Positions 48,629-61,367 of a DNA stretch of 64,000 nt are shown piece by piece. Position 1 is the stretch's first letter, and every line of letters begins with the position of its first letter. Under the pieces are notes generated by a model that did no database searches, was not told the DNA's origin, and worked only from the letters and a program-made list of their open reading frames with translations. This DNA is from Thermomicrobiaceae bacterium. Its GTDB lineage: Bacteria > Chloroflexota > Chloroflexia > Thermomicrobiales > Thermomicrobiaceae. Made by a program: the position numbers and the translations under genes. The DNA lies in contig JADBJL010000090.1 in assembly GCA_014874455.1 (NCBI GenBank), forward strand, positions 62,001-126,000. The letters run 5' to 3'.

Positions 48629-50204
48629 CTTGGCGCGCGCCCGCGCGTCCGGACGCCTCGCATCAGTCGGAGGGCTGCTGGCATCGCTCGTACTCGCGCT
48701 GGCGATATTCTCACTCCCCCTGCCACTGAATCTGCTTCTGGTACCGGGAGCGATACTGGGCATCCTTGTCCTCCTCTTTCCGGCGTCGGCGCCGATCCTC
48801 TTGGTGGCTTCAGTACCGATCCAGGACGCCGGAGCGGTCTCACTCGGCGTCCAGACGCTGACGGCAACCAAAGCGGCGGTCGCCACCACGGCGATCGTTC
48901 TGCCGCTGGTGCTGCTCGCGAAACGCAGCGCATTGCGCGTGCCGCCGCTGGCGCTAGCGCTCGTGCTCTACATGCTGGCTCAGGTAATCTCGCTGCGGTC
49001 GGCACGAGAACTCCTGCCTGGTTTGGCGGAGATCTATCGCTGGGGGGTCGCGCTCCTCGCATTCCTCGCGGTGCTTCACCTCGTGCGCGGCAGAGCGGCG
49101 GTGCTCTGGTTGAGTCTGGTAGTGGCGATCGGGGCCATCGGGGAGGCTGTGTTGGGTGCGACCCAGTCTTTCCTGCGTCTGGGGCCGGAGAGTTTCGCGG
49201 TCGGCAACCTGTTTCGGGCTTACGGCACGTTCGGTAAGCCCAACCCCTATGCTGGCTACCTCGAGATGACCGGGCTGTGGCTGCTGCCGATGGCCATCTG
49301 GGCCCTCCGCGAGTGCCTGGCCTCGCTCGCTGGCTGGAGACAGGCACGGCTGGCCGGCTTCACGGCTAGCCGCCAGGCCCGGCGCGCACTCCTGCGCCAG
49401 CTCGGGGTATGTACCTGGCTCGCCTCGGGGAGCGCTGCGAGTCTCGTCGGTATTGGCCTCAGCTTCTCACGCGGGGCGTGGCTGGGTGTCACAGCCGGGA
49501 TCGGCGTCCTGCTCCTGGCCGCCTCGCGACGCGTGCAGATCCTTGCCCTCGGTCTAGCGCTAGCAGGTATGGTGGTTCTCCTGGCTGGCGGCGCGGCCCT
49601 CCTCCCAGCCGCACTGCGAGAGCGCGCAGTGCAGCTCACGTCTCAGCTTCGCCTTTTCGATGTCCGAGATGTCCAGCTCACCGACGAGAACTTCGCCGCC
49701 ATCGAGCGCATGACGCACTGGCAGGCCGGCCTGGAGATGGCAAAAGCGTCTCCCCTGACCGGGGTGGGTGTAGGAAACTACAACGTTCGCGTCCCGGAGG
49801 TCTCTCCTCATCCGCTGTTCCGGATCTCCCAGGGCCACGCGCACAACTACTACATCCATGCTGCGGCCGAGACGGGTTTGCTTGGACTGGCGACGTACCT
49901 GCTGGTCTTGTCGACCGGAGTCGCCACGGCGATCCGCGCCTCGAGGCGCGGGCCCACCCCACTCGACCGCGCTCTTGGTCTCGGGGCACTCGCGGCGACG
50001 ACAGCGGTGATGGTTCATAATGTGGTCGAGAACCTGCACGTGCTCAACTTGCCGGTTCAGCTCGCCGCACTCTGGGCACTCGCAGCGTCGACCCATGTCG
50101 ACCGGATCGGCTCGCAGGCAGAGTCCTGGAAATTGTCTGTCTCCGGCAAGGACGATGGATTCCGTGATGGATACCGAGCGGGCAACCAGCGCGACGCCGG
50201 TTGA
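48606..50204 (+). CDS. O-antigen ligase/polymerase-like (Wzy_C) membrane protein 2
   Basis: LSFSRGAWLGVTAGIGVLL; ASPLTGVGVGNYNV; GHAHNYYIHAAAETGLLGL. Confidence 0.86.
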   Translation: MLPLPAHSLARARASGRLASVGGLLASLVLALAIFSLPLPLNLLLVPGAILGILVLLFPASAPILLVASVPIQDAGAVSLGVQTLTATKAAVATTAIVLPLVLLAKRSALRVPPLALALVLYMLAQVISLRSARELLPGLAEIYRWGVALLAFLAVLHLVRGRAAVLWLSLVVAIGAIGEAVLGATQSFLRLGPESFAVGNLFRAYGTFGKPNPYAGYLEMTGLWLLPMAIWALRECLASLAGWRQARLAGFTASRQARRALLRQLGVCTWLASGSAASLVGIGLSFSRGAWLGVTAGIGVLLLAASRRVQILALGLALAGMVVLLAGGAALLPAALRERAVQLTSQLRLFDVRDVQLTDENFAAIERMTHWQAGLEMAKASPLTGVGVGNYNVRVPEVSPHPLFRISQGHAHNYYIHAAAETGLLGLATYLLVLSTGVATAIRASRRGPTPLDRALGLGALAATTAVMVHNVVENLHVLNLPVQLAALWALAASTHVDRIGSQAESWKLSVSGKDDGFRDGYRAGNQRDAG

Positions 50205-51225
50205 AGTCGAGCCGGGTCAGGACACACGGCACCCGCGCCTGACGGATCTCAGGGTGTGGGGACGCCTAGCGGGTTCGTTGCTGCTCGCTGCTGCGATCGG
50301 GGCCTTCGGCCTTTCGCGGCTCGACCTCGACGTCTCGGTCGTGGTGGAAGAGCTCCTCCGCGCCCAACCACTCCTGCTCGCGGTCTCTCTGGTCGTCTAC
50401 TACGGCTCGATGCCACTGCGGGCGTGGCGATGGAAGGTGATCCTCGAACGATCCGATGCGCTACCGGGTCTCGAGGCGAAGTTGCCCGCTCTGCCGAGCC
50501 TGCTGCGTATCTACTTGCTCGGCTGGCTCGTCAACTGCCTGCTGCCGGCCAAGGCGGGAGAGGTCTATCGCACGTACCTGCTCCGGCGGCAGTCGGGGGT
50601 GCGCCTCAGCAGCACCTTCGGTACCGTCATCTTCGAGCGTGCCAGCGATCTCCTCGCGTTGACCTCGCTGTTCGTCGTCTTCGGAGCCATCGTCTTCGGT
50701 GGCCGGCTCATGGACACCGCGCGGCACTGGGTGGTCTGGGCGCTGCTGCTGGCGCTGTCGGTCATCGTCATCCTCGCGGTCACCTACGCGCTGCGGGGAA
50801 GGCTCGTCGAGCTGCTTCCCACTGCGCTTCGCCAGGTCTTCTGGGGTCTGCAACAGGGCCTGTTCGGCAGCCTCGAGCGCCTTCCCCTGATCGCTCTTCT
50901 GACCGCGGCCATCTGGAGCCTCGAAGGCGTGCGGTTCTTCGCCGCCGCCAAGGCCGTCGGCGTCTCTCTTCCCTTCGCCGTCGCGTTCCTGGCGGCCTTG
51001 CTTGCCTCGCTCCTGACGACCGTGCCCCTCACGCCCGCCGGAGTCGGTGTGGTCGAGACCGGCGTCGTTGGGCTGTTGTTGCTGCTCGGCGTCGCTGAAT
51101 CATCCGCTGTGTCGGTGGCTATCCTCGACAGGCTGGTGGCCTACTGGAGCGTCCTCGTCGTCGTCCCGCCGGTCTGGGCGTATTCACGCTTGCGGTCGCT
51201 CAAGCATGATGCGCATCGCGCTTGA
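50155..51225 (+). CDS. Lysylphosphatidylglycerol synthase TM region / AglD-like flippase-type membrane protein
   Basis: PLRAWRWKVILERS; LLGWLVNCLLPAKAGEVYRTYLLRRQSGVRLSSTFGTVIFERASDLL; LTTVPLTPAGVGVVETGVVGLLLLLGV. Confidence 0.85.
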   Translation: MDSVMDTERATSATPVEVEPGQDTRHPRLTDLRVWGRLAGSLLLAAAIGAFGLSRLDLDVSVVVEELLRAQPLLLAVSLVVYYGSMPLRAWRWKVILERSDALPGLEAKLPALPSLLRIYLLGWLVNCLLPAKAGEVYRTYLLRRQSGVRLSSTFGTVIFERASDLLALTSLFVVFGAIVFGGRLMDTARHWVVWALLLALSVIVILAVTYALRGRLVELLPTALRQVFWGLQQGLFGSLERLPLIALLTAAIWSLEGVRFFAAAKAVGVSLPFAVAFLAALLASLLTTVPLTPAGVGVVETGVVGLLLLLGVAESSAVSVAILDRLVAYWSVLVVVPPVWAYSRLRSLKHDAHRA

Positions 51226-52345
51226 CTATACCGCGGCGTTGACCCAGCATGCCGGCATCGGGCGCTACGTGCGCGAGTTGGCCAGGGCGCTGATCCCCCT
51301 TTTGGGGAGCCAGGAGGAACTGGTTCTCTGGCACGGACGCGTCGTTGCGCCTGTGGCACGCGAGTGGCCGGAGAGCGCACCCGTCCGAGAGGTCGAGCTA
51401 CCTTTCTCGCCGACCTGGGTCACGCGGCTGTGGCAACGTCTCCGTGTGCCGCTGCCCCTCGAACGCTTCACCGGCTCGCTCACCGTGAGCCACGGGCCAG
51501 ACTTCGTCGCTCCGCCGAGCCGCGCCCCCTGCCTGGTGACGGTCCATGACCTCAGCTTCATCGTGGTACCCCAGTACGCCCACCCGCGGCTGCGTGTCTA
51601 CCTTGCTACCGCTGTTCCCCGCTCGGTACGGCGGGCAAGCGCGGTTATCACGGTGTCCGAGCAGGTGCGCCGCGAGGTCGTCGAGTACTTCGGCCTGCCA
51701 GCGGAACGAGTCATCGCCATTCCCCACGGCGTAACCAGTTGCCTTGGGCCACTACGCGAAGAGGAAGCGCGAGACACGCTCTCTCGACTCGGTGTCCACG
51801 AGCCCTACTTCTTGATGGTCGGAACGATCGAGCCACGCAAGAACCATCTCGGCGCTCTCGAAGCCTTCGCCATGCTGGCCTCACGGTACCCGGAGGTCTC
51901 CCTGGTCGTGGTAGGCCGGCCAGGCTGGCTCTCCGAGCCGATCATGCGGGCGCTGCACGAGGCTGCCGCGCGACTGCCGGTACGCTACCTGGGCCCGGTG
52001 ACCAACAGGGATCTGGCCGCGCTGTATAGCCGGAGCCTTGCGCTGGTCTATCCTTCCTGGTATGAGGGCTTCGGGTTGCCGATCCTCGAGGCGATGGCGT
52101 GCGGGACATGCGTTATCACGACTGGTGGGGGAGCGCCCGCCGAGATGGCCGGCGACGCCGCGCTGACGATCACGCCTGGCCAGCCGGAAACCCTGGCGGA
52201 CGCGATGGAGCGACTGATCGCTGACGCTGCCCTCCGTCAGCGGCTGGCTGAGTGTGGGAAGCGACGGGCAGCGGCCTATTCCTGGGATCGCACCGCGCGG
52301 CTTCACCTCGAGCTCTACCGGCAGATCTCCGAAGGAGCCGGCTGA
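51206..52345 (+). CDS. Glycosyltransferase, GT-B fold (family 4-like)
   Basis: [87 protein letters not shown]. Confidence 0.92.
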   Translation: MMRIALDYTAALTQHAGIGRYVRELARALIPLLGSQEELVLWHGRVVAPVAREWPESAPVREVELPFSPTWVTRLWQRLRVPLPLERFTGSLTVSHGPDFVAPPSRAPCLVTVHDLSFIVVPQYAHPRLRVYLATAVPRSVRRASAVITVSEQVRREVVEYFGLPAERVIAIPHGVTSCLGPLREEEARDTLSRLGVHEPYFLMVGTIEPRKNHLGALEAFAMLASRYPEVSLVVVGRPGWLSEPIMRALHEAAARLPVRYLGPVTNRDLAALYSRSLALVYPSWYEGFGLPILEAMACGTCVITTGGGAPAEMAGDAALTITPGQPETLADAMERLIADAALRQRLAECGKRRAAAYSWDRTARLHLELYRQISEGAG

Positions 52346-52524
52346 TGGTTCGCCTGCCGGGGCATCGGCGACGATGCGTTACCGGGCGTGCGGTCAGTGC
52401 CCTTCCGCTTCGTCGCCACCCTTCCGGCGTGTGCCTCGCAGCGACCAGGGCAAGGAAGATCGCCTGCTCTTGGGCCTCCAGCCGGCTCGCGGTTGCACAC
52501 CGCTGACGGTCGAGGTCAGGTTGA

Positions 52525-54105
52525 ATGGTCGAGATGCTCGTTTCCTGGCCATCCGCGCCGCTCGCTTTTTCCCTCTTTGGCGTGGCGAATGCGCTAGCGC
52601 TGCTCGCGTTGGCCTGGAGCGGGCTGCCGGCCGTCGAGCGGGCGCTCACCACCTCGGCGCGGCGCGTCTTCACCAACAGCGCCATGCCGTTGGGAGCCCA
52701 GTTCTTTAACCGCGCGGTCGACCTAGTCTTCGCGGCCTTCGCCCTCCGGCTACTCGGCGTGGCCGGGAACGGCCAGTACGCCATCGCGGTCGTCACCTGG
52801 CTCTATCTCAAGACCATCTCCGACTTCGGACTGAGCGTGCTGGTGACTCGCGAGGTTGCTCAAACGTCCGCCATCGCAGGGCGGCTCCTCGGCCTGACGA
52901 CACTCCTCAGGCTCGTGGTGCTCCTGGCCCTCGGCCCGGTCGTCGCCGTGCTCGTCCTCGCTGGTCGCTCCTGGTTCCAGCTCTCATCGGAGAGCGTGCT
53001 GGCGATTCTGCTCCTGTACCTCTCGATAGTGCCTGGAAGCTACAGTGAAGCGATCAACTCGGTCTTCAACGGTCGCGAGCAGATGCACCTACCGGCTGCG
53101 CTCACGGTGCTCACGAATCTCAGTCGGTTCGGCTTCGGGCTCGCCGCGCTTTTCGCGGGGTACGGAGTGCCAGGTCTGGCCGCCGTCTCCGTCCTCGTAA
53201 CCACGCTCTCGGCGCTGGCGTTTCGACTGGCGCTCCGCCACCTGCGCGTGCAGCCGATCTGGTCGTTTCCACTGGACGAGGCTCGTCGCCTCCTCGCCCT
53301 CGCCTGGCCGCTCCTGCTGAATGGCTTGCTGATAACGCTCTTCTTCCGCCTGGATACCTTCGTCATCCAGGCGGCACAAGGCGACCGGGCTCTGGGAACG
53401 TACGACGCAGCATACAAGTTCGCGAACCTCCTGCTGCTCATCCCCTCGTACTTCGTCCTGGCAATCTTCCCGATCCTCTCGCGCCAGGCCGGAAGCGATC
53501 GCCTGCGCGACAGTTTCGAACTGGCGGCCAAGTTCCTTCTCCTCATCGCGTGGCCGATCGTGCTCGGTACGCTGGCGCTCGCGCCGATGATGATCCAAAT
53601 CCTGGGCGGCAGTGCTTTCCTCCCCGAATCCGCCACCGTGCTCCGCGTCCTAGTCTGGTTTACGCCGTTGCATTATGTCAACGGCGTCGCGCAATACGCC
53701 ATCATCGCGGTCAACCAGCAGCGCCAGATCGCACGAGCCTACATGCTTGCCACCGTGTTCAACCTGGTCGCCAACGTGTTGCTGGTTCCCCGCTACGGCT
53801 ACCTCGCGGCCGCGGTGATCACCGTTCTCACGGAGATCGTTCTGTTTATCCCGTTGCAGCGGGCCATTCACCGGTACGTCGGCGTGGTCTCCTGGGCTCG
53901 GCTGGGGCTGACACCGCTACCCGCGGTAGCAGCGATGGCTGGGGGAGTCCTGCTGAGCCGGTGGATCGAGCCGATCCTCGCCGTAGCGCTCGGTTTGCTG
54001 CTCTATCTCGTCGCCCTGCCCCTTTCGCGCGCCGTCGGCATGACAGAGTACCGGATATTGCGCGAGCTAGCTGGAAGGCCGCGTGCCGCCGGTTCACGTG
54101 CCTGA
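52525..54105 (+). CDS. Polysaccharide biosynthesis / flippase (Wzx-like, MOP superfamily)
   Basis: AQFFNRAVDLVFAAFALRLLGVAGNGQYAIAVVTWLYLKTISDFGLSVLVTREVAQ; ALAWPLLLNGLLITLFFRLDTFVIQAAQGDRALGTYDAAYKFANLL. Confidence 0.9.
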   Translation: MVEMLVSWPSAPLAFSLFGVANALALLALAWSGLPAVERALTTSARRVFTNSAMPLGAQFFNRAVDLVFAAFALRLLGVAGNGQYAIAVVTWLYLKTISDFGLSVLVTREVAQTSAIAGRLLGLTTLLRLVVLLALGPVVAVLVLAGRSWFQLSSESVLAILLLYLSIVPGSYSEAINSVFNGREQMHLPAALTVLTNLSRFGFGLAALFAGYGVPGLAAVSVLVTTLSALAFRLALRHLRVQPIWSFPLDEARRLLALAWPLLLNGLLITLFFRLDTFVIQAAQGDRALGTYDAAYKFANLLLLIPSYFVLAIFPILSRQAGSDRLRDSFELAAKFLLLIAWPIVLGTLALAPMMIQILGGSAFLPESATVLRVLVWFTPLHYVNGVAQYAIIAVNQQRQIARAYMLATVFNLVANVLLVPRYGYLAAAVITVLTEIVLFIPLQRAIHRYVGVVSWARLGLTPLPAVAAMAGGVLLSRWIEPILAVALGLLLYLVALPLSRAVGMTEYRILRELAGRPRAAGSRA

Positions 54106-55284
54106 GGCTCGCCTCTCCAGCTCCACGGCGACCACGTGCTGGTCGTGCAATCGCCAGAAGGCCATCCACCGCCCGTTCGGGGAGACCTCCCAGACCGAGT
54201 TGAGCACTTGCCCTGGAAGCGGGACTGTGCGCAGCCGCTCGCCGCTGCGTGCGTCGAGGAGCACGAGCGCGTCTGGATGGTCGCCTTCTCCGGGGTCGAG
54301 GAGCCAGAGAGCGTCCCCGCTACCAGCCCAGCGGAACCCGGCAGCGACCGGTAAGCGCCAGCTCTCTCGCGACGCGAGGTCGAGGATCCACAGTCCATCG
54401 CCACCCGGTTCGCCGCTGAAGGCCTGCACGTACCCGAGTCGACGCCCGTCCGGTGAGAGGCGCACGTTATACAGGAACGTGCCCCTGACCAGGATGTCGA
54501 CGGCGCCAGACTGTACGTTCACCAGCCAGATGCCCGGCTGCTCTCCTCCTGGAGAGCGTGCCGCAACGAGCAGCCGCTGGCTGTCGGGCAACCAGGTGAG
54601 ACTGGCGGCCTGGAGTTCGAGGAGCGCTCGTCGCTCCCCGGTCGCGAGCTCCGCCACCCACAAGCGTCTCACCCGGTTGACTGAGGAACTTGGCGTCCGC
54701 ACCGGCAGCCGCTCGAGCCAGGCGAGCCACCGGCCATCAGGGGATGGCCAGCTCAGCGCCCCACCGGTCGGCACGACCGCCAGCTCATTCCCCTCCAGAT
54801 CCACGACCGTCGTCCGCTGCTCCGGCGTATCGGGGAGGGCCACGATCCCCGCAGGCGAGGGGAGACCGAAGCGGGACGCGAGGAAACGGCGCTCACCGCC
54901 GGGTAGCGTGACCAGCCAGGCGCCCGCTGGCGCCTCAGGGCGCGTGTCGTAGACCAGCAGGCGCGCGTCGTCGACCCACGCCAGGAGACCGCAGCAGGTA
55001 GCGACTTCCATCTCAGAACCGGTCGTGCTCACTCGAGCTGTCGGACTCGGTGGGACGATCGCTGCAGCCGCCAGGGCTGGTGTCGAGCTGGTCATCGGCG
55101 AAGGTCGCGGGGTCGGGGGTGATCCTGCGGTCGGGGTATCGGTGACCTCGACACGTGTCGGCTCCGGCGACGCTGTGACACGCCGCGGTACCGTCGTCGC
55201 TGGCGCCACGCCATGAGACGCGCGACAGCCGATGACCAGCACCGTCAGCCAGAGCACAAAGAGAGCATATCGAAGCCGGCTCAT
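54094..55284 (-). CDS. Secreted lipoprotein with beta-propeller (TolB/WD40-like) repeats
   Basis: Lipobox-like LFVLWLTVLVIGC; repeated SPDGRWLAWLERL, LPDSQRLLVAARS, LSPDGRRLGYVQA, SPNGRWMAFWRL. Confidence 0.82.
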   Translation of the reverse strand: MSRLRYALFVLWLTVLVIGCRASHGVAPATTVPRRVTASPEPTRVEVTDTPTAGSPPTPRPSPMTSSTPALAAAAIVPPSPTARVSTTGSEMEVATCCGLLAWVDDARLLVYDTRPEAPAGAWLVTLPGGERRFLASRFGLPSPAGIVALPDTPEQRTTVVDLEGNELAVVPTGGALSWPSPDGRWLAWLERLPVRTPSSSVNRVRRLWVAELATGERRALLELQAASLTWLPDSQRLLVAARSPGGEQPGIWLVNVQSGAVDILVRGTFLYNVRLSPDGRRLGYVQAFSGEPGGDGLWILDLASRESWRLPVAAGFRWAGSGDALWLLDPGEGDHPDALVLLDARSGERLRTVPLPGQVLNSVWEVSPNGRWMAFWRLHDQHVVAVELERRASGT

Positions 55285-55297
55285 CTCCGATCCGTGC

Positions 55298-56011
55298 CTA
55301 CCGGGGCGGCCAGGCGTCAGGGTAGGCATTCAGCGCTGGCCCCCCGAACCTGACCTCCGGCTGATCCCACGGCGTACGCCACCGGTGAGGCTCCTCATAG
55401 GCGAGCGCGAACTGCGTCCCATCGGTTCCCAGGCCCAGCGTGATTCCGCGCCAATCGGCATCGATGAGGGACACAGGGTTGAACGCCAGGCGCATGGTGC
55501 GGTCGCGGATCTCGAGATGCAGGTGCGGCGCGCGGTCGCACGCCGGGCTAGCCGGGTCACCGACCACGCCGACAGGGTCGCCGCGCTGCACGCGCTGGCC
55601 CGCAGCCAGCGAAGAGCGCTGGCCGAGATGCCCGTAGAGCGACCGGTAACCGTTCGGATGCTCGATGACCACGTTGTGCGGCGCAGAACCGTATGGCCCA
55701 TCGACGGCGACGACCACGCCCTCGCCGATCGCGACTACCGGAGTACCACAGGGAGCGGCGAAGTCGACACCGAAGTGCAGACCCTGTCCTGCGCTGTACA
55801 GGTCTTCACGGTTGCGGTAGGCCCACACGGTGTTGCCGTAGAACTGGGTCACGAACCAGGTCGACGGCCCAGGCGGCGACATGAAGGGCAGTCCGAACGG
55901 TCGCTGGGCGGCAGCCGGCCGTGCCGATCCCAATATCATCAGGCCGCCGAGGCAGATCCACGTGAGGAGGAAGCCGGCTCGCGCTACATGACGGCGACGA
56001 ACCTGACGCAT
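55298..56011 (-). CDS. M23-family metallopeptidase (LytM-like), secreted
   Basis: Signal peptide; GLHFGVDFAAPCGTPVVAIGEGVVVAVD; GYRSLYGHLGQRSSLAAGQRVQRGDPVGVVG; APHLHLEIRD. Confidence 0.93.
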   Translation of the reverse strand: MRQVRRRHVARAGFLLTWICLGGLMILGSARPAAAQRPFGLPFMSPPGPSTWFVTQFYGNTVWAYRNREDLYSAGQGLHFGVDFAAPCGTPVVAIGEGVVVAVDGPYGSAPHNVVIEHPNGYRSLYGHLGQRSSLAAGQRVQRGDPVGVVGDPASPACDRAPHLHLEIRDRTMRLAFNPVSLIDADWRGITLGLGTDGTQFALAYEEPHRWRTPWDQPEVRFGGPALNAYPDAWPPR

Positions 56012-56233
56012 CTTCTCCCCGACTCCCTCAAGAACTCAAATCACCCGAGCACAAGAGACCATACCACAGCACGCACGCGAGTCCCCTGTCCGCCCCTCTC
56101 ACGGCGTAGAATCGAACTGCCCGGCAGCCTGGGCGTCACGCGGAGAGGGTAGCGAGGAGACTCCACCTCTTTTCTGAGGGTGCAGACGGGGCGACTATCA
56201 CTGTAGGCGTCACACGAAGCTGGAGAGCGCAGG

Positions 56234-57301
56234 GTGCTCATCGTCCTCGGGGGCGACAACCGGCTGGCGATCGACGAGCGGGTGCGCGAGCTACGCGTCC
56301 AGTACGACCCGAACGGGTTTGCGACCAGCATGTTCTCGATGCCGGACTCCAGCATCGAGGCGGTTCGCGGCGCCTGCCTCTCCCCAGGTTTCTTCGGCTC
56401 TACCAGGTTGGTTATCGTCTACGACCTCGTAGTCTCGACCACCAGCCAGCGCTCGGGTCGACAGGCCGCGACGCTGCCACCGGCGCTGGCGGAGCTGCTG
56501 CGCGACTTGCCGGAGTCCACCGTCCTGGTGCTGGTCGAGCGCGCCCTCGATCAGACGAGTGCGAGCACGATCCAGCGTGCCGCGCCGACCGCCATCGTCG
56601 AGCGGTATCCCACGCCTCGCGGTGCCGAGCTGGTCGAGTGGACGGTGCGGCGCGCTCGCACGCATGGAGCCAGCATCGAGCGCGAGGTCGCGATAAGACT
56701 ACTCGAGGCGCTCTTCCCAGCCACCTGGCAGCGCCCGGCTCGCGGCGAAGACCTGCCGCCCGACCTCTACCGGCTCGATCAGGAACTCGCAAAGCTCGCC
56801 GTGGCGGCACAGCCTGAAAGCACCATTACCGCCGCGCTGGTGGCCGACCTGGTCGTCAGCGAGGAAGCCGGAGACGACTGGGCGCTGGCCGATGCGCTCG
56901 CCAAGGGGGACGCGGAAGCTGCGATCAGGGAGCTGGAGCGGGCGCTGGCGCGGGGGGCCCAGCCGGAAGTCGTGCTCGGCCAGCTTGTCAGCCACTACGA
57001 GCCCTATGTGGCGCTCGTGAGCGCTCCGGGAGATCCGATCGAGCCGATCGCGGAGAAGACCGGACTCAGCGAGGGACGGCTCCGGCGGGGCCAGCGAGCT
57101 GCCTCGGGGCTCGATCGCGCTGCCGTCGCCGAGGCGCTGGGCTGGTTGCGCCGCCTCGATGCGGCGGTCAAACTCGGGCAGGCTGAACTTACGGACAGCC
57201 TTCCAGCCGTCGTGCAGCGCCTGGCCCAGCTCTCGGCAACACGAAACAGCGCGACGAGTTCATCTCGTCGCGCCTCGAAGTCGAACCTGAACCGCTCCTA
57301 G
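56234..57301 (+). CDS. holA: DNA polymerase III subunit delta
   Basis: [93 protein letters not shown]. Confidence 0.87.
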   Translation: MLIVLGGDNRLAIDERVRELRVQYDPNGFATSMFSMPDSSIEAVRGACLSPGFFGSTRLVIVYDLVVSTTSQRSGRQAATLPPALAELLRDLPESTVLVLVERALDQTSASTIQRAAPTAIVERYPTPRGAELVEWTVRRARTHGASIEREVAIRLLEALFPATWQRPARGEDLPPDLYRLDQELAKLAVAAQPESTITAALVADLVVSEEAGDDWALADALAKGDAEAAIRELERALARGAQPEVVLGQLVSHYEPYVALVSAPGDPIEPIAEKTGLSEGRLRRGQRAASGLDRAAVAEALGWLRRLDAAVKLGQAELTDSLPAVVQRLAQLSATRNSATSSSRRASKSNLNRS

Positions 57302-57588
57302 GCCTGTGCCGCCTCCAGCCGCGCCTTGACCAGCCGGTTGAACTTCTTCATCAGGCGCGACTTGCGCCGGGCGGCGTTGTTCTTGTGGATGATCCCCTTG
57401 ATGGCGGCGCGGTCGAGCGTGCTGATCGCATCTCCGATCGCGCGGGCGGCCGCCTCCAGATCACTGGCCGCCATCAGCTTTTCGGCCTTCTTGATATACG
57501 TACGGGCGGCCGAGCGGTACACGCGGTTGCGCAGCCGGCGCTTCTCGGCCTGCCTGGCACGCTTCGCGGCGGATTTCGTATTCGGCAA
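57298..57588 (-). CDS. rpsT: 30S ribosomal protein S20 (TTG start codon)
   Basis: [37 protein letters not shown] ... [23 protein letters not shown] start with GGGAGG SD upstream on the minus strand. Confidence 0.95.
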   Translation of the reverse strand: MPNTKSAAKRARQAEKRRLRNRVYRSAARTYIKKAEKLMAASDLEAAARAIGDAISTLDRAAIKGIIHKNNAARRKSRLMKKFNRLVKARLEAAQA

Positions 57589-57844
57589 AGCTCACTACCT
57601 CCCTATGTGCTGCCACGCACGCTCAGGAGCGAACGAACTCACCTGTCGATACTACCAGATCCGCACCGGCAACGGCAAACGAGGCGTGCCCGAACGGGGC
57701 GCTCGCACCTTCAGTGCAGCAGTTTGTCGCGGAGCGGCGGAACGCGACGGCGCAGCCGTCAGAGCGCGGCGGACGGTGTCCTCTGAACATAGCCGCACTC
57801 TACCTCCGTGACACCCTTCTCCACGGGCTCCTACAATTCGGCCT

Positions 57845-59473
57845 GTGAGCGACGCGACGCCTGGGCAAACCCGGGAATTGACCACGATCGAGAGCAGTAC
57901 CACCCGCGGCGTGGCCGGGAACGCCGCCATCGTCGCGGCTGCCTTCGTGCTGAGCCGCGTGCTCGGCCTGGTTCGCGAGATCCTGATCGCGGCCCGCTTC
58001 GGCACCGGCCCCGACTACGACGCCTACGTGGCGGCCTTCCGCATCCCCGATCTCCTCTTCCTCGTGGTGATGAGCGGCGCCTTCGGCTCCGCGTTCATCC
58101 CGGTCTTCGGCGGGCTGCTGGCTCGCGGCGACCGGGCACGCGCCTGGCGGCTCGCTAATACCGTCCTCACGCTGGCGCTCGTCATGCTCGCGGTCGCTTC
58201 TCTGCTCACCTTCTTGCTCGCCGGCTGGCTGATCCGCACGCTGGTCGCCCCCGGTCTCGCCCCGCCACAGCAAGAGCTCGCCACCGACCTCACCCGTTTG
58301 CTTCTGCTCTCCCCGCTCCTCCTCGGCCTCGGGGCGGCCGGGAAGGGCATGCTCGAGGCGCAGAACGCCTTCACGGTCGCTGCCCTCGCGCCGGTGCTCT
58401 ACAACCTCGGCATCATCCTGGGCGCGCTGTTCCTGGCCCCCTCCTACGGCCCGTTCGGCCTGGCCATCGGTGTCATCGGCGGCGCGCTCGGGCACGCTGG
58501 TATCCAGTTCCTCGAGCTGCTGCGCCGCGGCTGGCGTTTCGCCCCCACGCTGGATCTTCGCACCGAGGGGCTGGGCCAGGTCGGCCGCCTGATGGCGCCG
58601 CGCATCCTGGGCCAGGCCGCCTTTCAGATCAACATGATCGTGTTGACCAACTTCGCCTCCCGGCTGGGCGAACGGCACGTCTCCGCGCTGAACTACGCCT
58701 TCCAGCTCTTCATGCTACCGCACGGCGTGCTCGCGCTCAGCCTCTCGACCGTGATCTTCCCGCTGATGACACGCCAGTTCGCCGTGGGGGATCTCCATGG
58801 CATGCGCCGGACGTTCCAGCAGGCGCTCTCCCCGCTGCTCTTCCTGACCATCCCGGCGACGCTCGGGTTGCTCCTGTTCCGCACCAGCATCGTGCAGGTA
58901 CTGTTCCAGTTCGGCGCCTTCTCAGCCTCATCGACCGAGCTGGTCGCCGCCGCGCTCGGCTATTTCGCCCCCGGCCTCGTCGCCTTCGCGGTCGTGGAGG
59001 CCGTCACCCGCGTCTTCTACGCCATGCACGATACGCTGACGCCGGTGCTGGCGGCGGTCACCACCATCGCCGCCAACATCGCGTTGAGCTGGCTGTTGAT
59101 GCCCTCCCTCGGCCATCGCGGCCTGGCTCTCAGCCTCTCGCTCACCACCACCCTGGAGATGACGATCCTCCTGCTGGTGCTACGGCGCCGTCTCGGCGGC
59201 TTCGGAGCTGGCCTCTTCGGATCGCTGGCCCGGATGCTGGCAGCCGCAGCGGTGATGGCCCTCCCCTCTTGGTGGCTGGCCGGCCCGCTGGCACTTGCCA
59301 CCGACCCGTCCACCGGCCGTTCCCCTAGCCAGCTTCTCGCCTTCGCCTATACGCTAGCCGCTGTTGCCGCCAGCTACTTCGTGGCCGCACGCAGCCTCGG
59401 CATCGCCGAGCCGCACCAGTTCCTGCAGCGCCTCGGAGGCGCGAGGCGAACCCCTTCGAGCAGCCCGGACTGA
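57845..59473 (+). CDS. murJ: Lipid II flippase MurJ/MviN
   Basis: [90 protein letters not shown] start. Confidence 0.94.
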   Translation: MSDATPGQTRELTTIESSTTRGVAGNAAIVAAAFVLSRVLGLVREILIAARFGTGPDYDAYVAAFRIPDLLFLVVMSGAFGSAFIPVFGGLLARGDRARAWRLANTVLTLALVMLAVASLLTFLLAGWLIRTLVAPGLAPPQQELATDLTRLLLLSPLLLGLGAAGKGMLEAQNAFTVAALAPVLYNLGIILGALFLAPSYGPFGLAIGVIGGALGHAGIQFLELLRRGWRFAPTLDLRTEGLGQVGRLMAPRILGQAAFQINMIVLTNFASRLGERHVSALNYAFQLFMLPHGVLALSLSTVIFPLMTRQFAVGDLHGMRRTFQQALSPLLFLTIPATLGLLLFRTSIVQVLFQFGAFSASSTELVAAALGYFAPGLVAFAVVEAVTRVFYAMHDTLTPVLAAVTTIAANIALSWLLMPSLGHRGLALSLSLTTTLEMTILLLVLRRRLGGFGAGLFGSLARMLAAAAVMALPSWWLAGPLALATDPSTGRSPSQLLAFAYTLAAVAASYFVAARSLGIAEPHQFLQRLGGARRTPSSSPD

Positions 59474-59534
59474 GCGCAGGCGCGACAGATATACTTGCAA
59501 GGTGACGCCGAATGCGGCGCGTTCGAAGGACGCT

Positions 59535-61363
<1,829 letters not shown>

Positions 61364-61367
<4 letters not shown>

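Noticed and set aside
47333-48889. 518-aa minus-strand ORF opposite UXS and Wzy genes
   Set aside because: Complement of strongly supported UXS; no recognisable domain.
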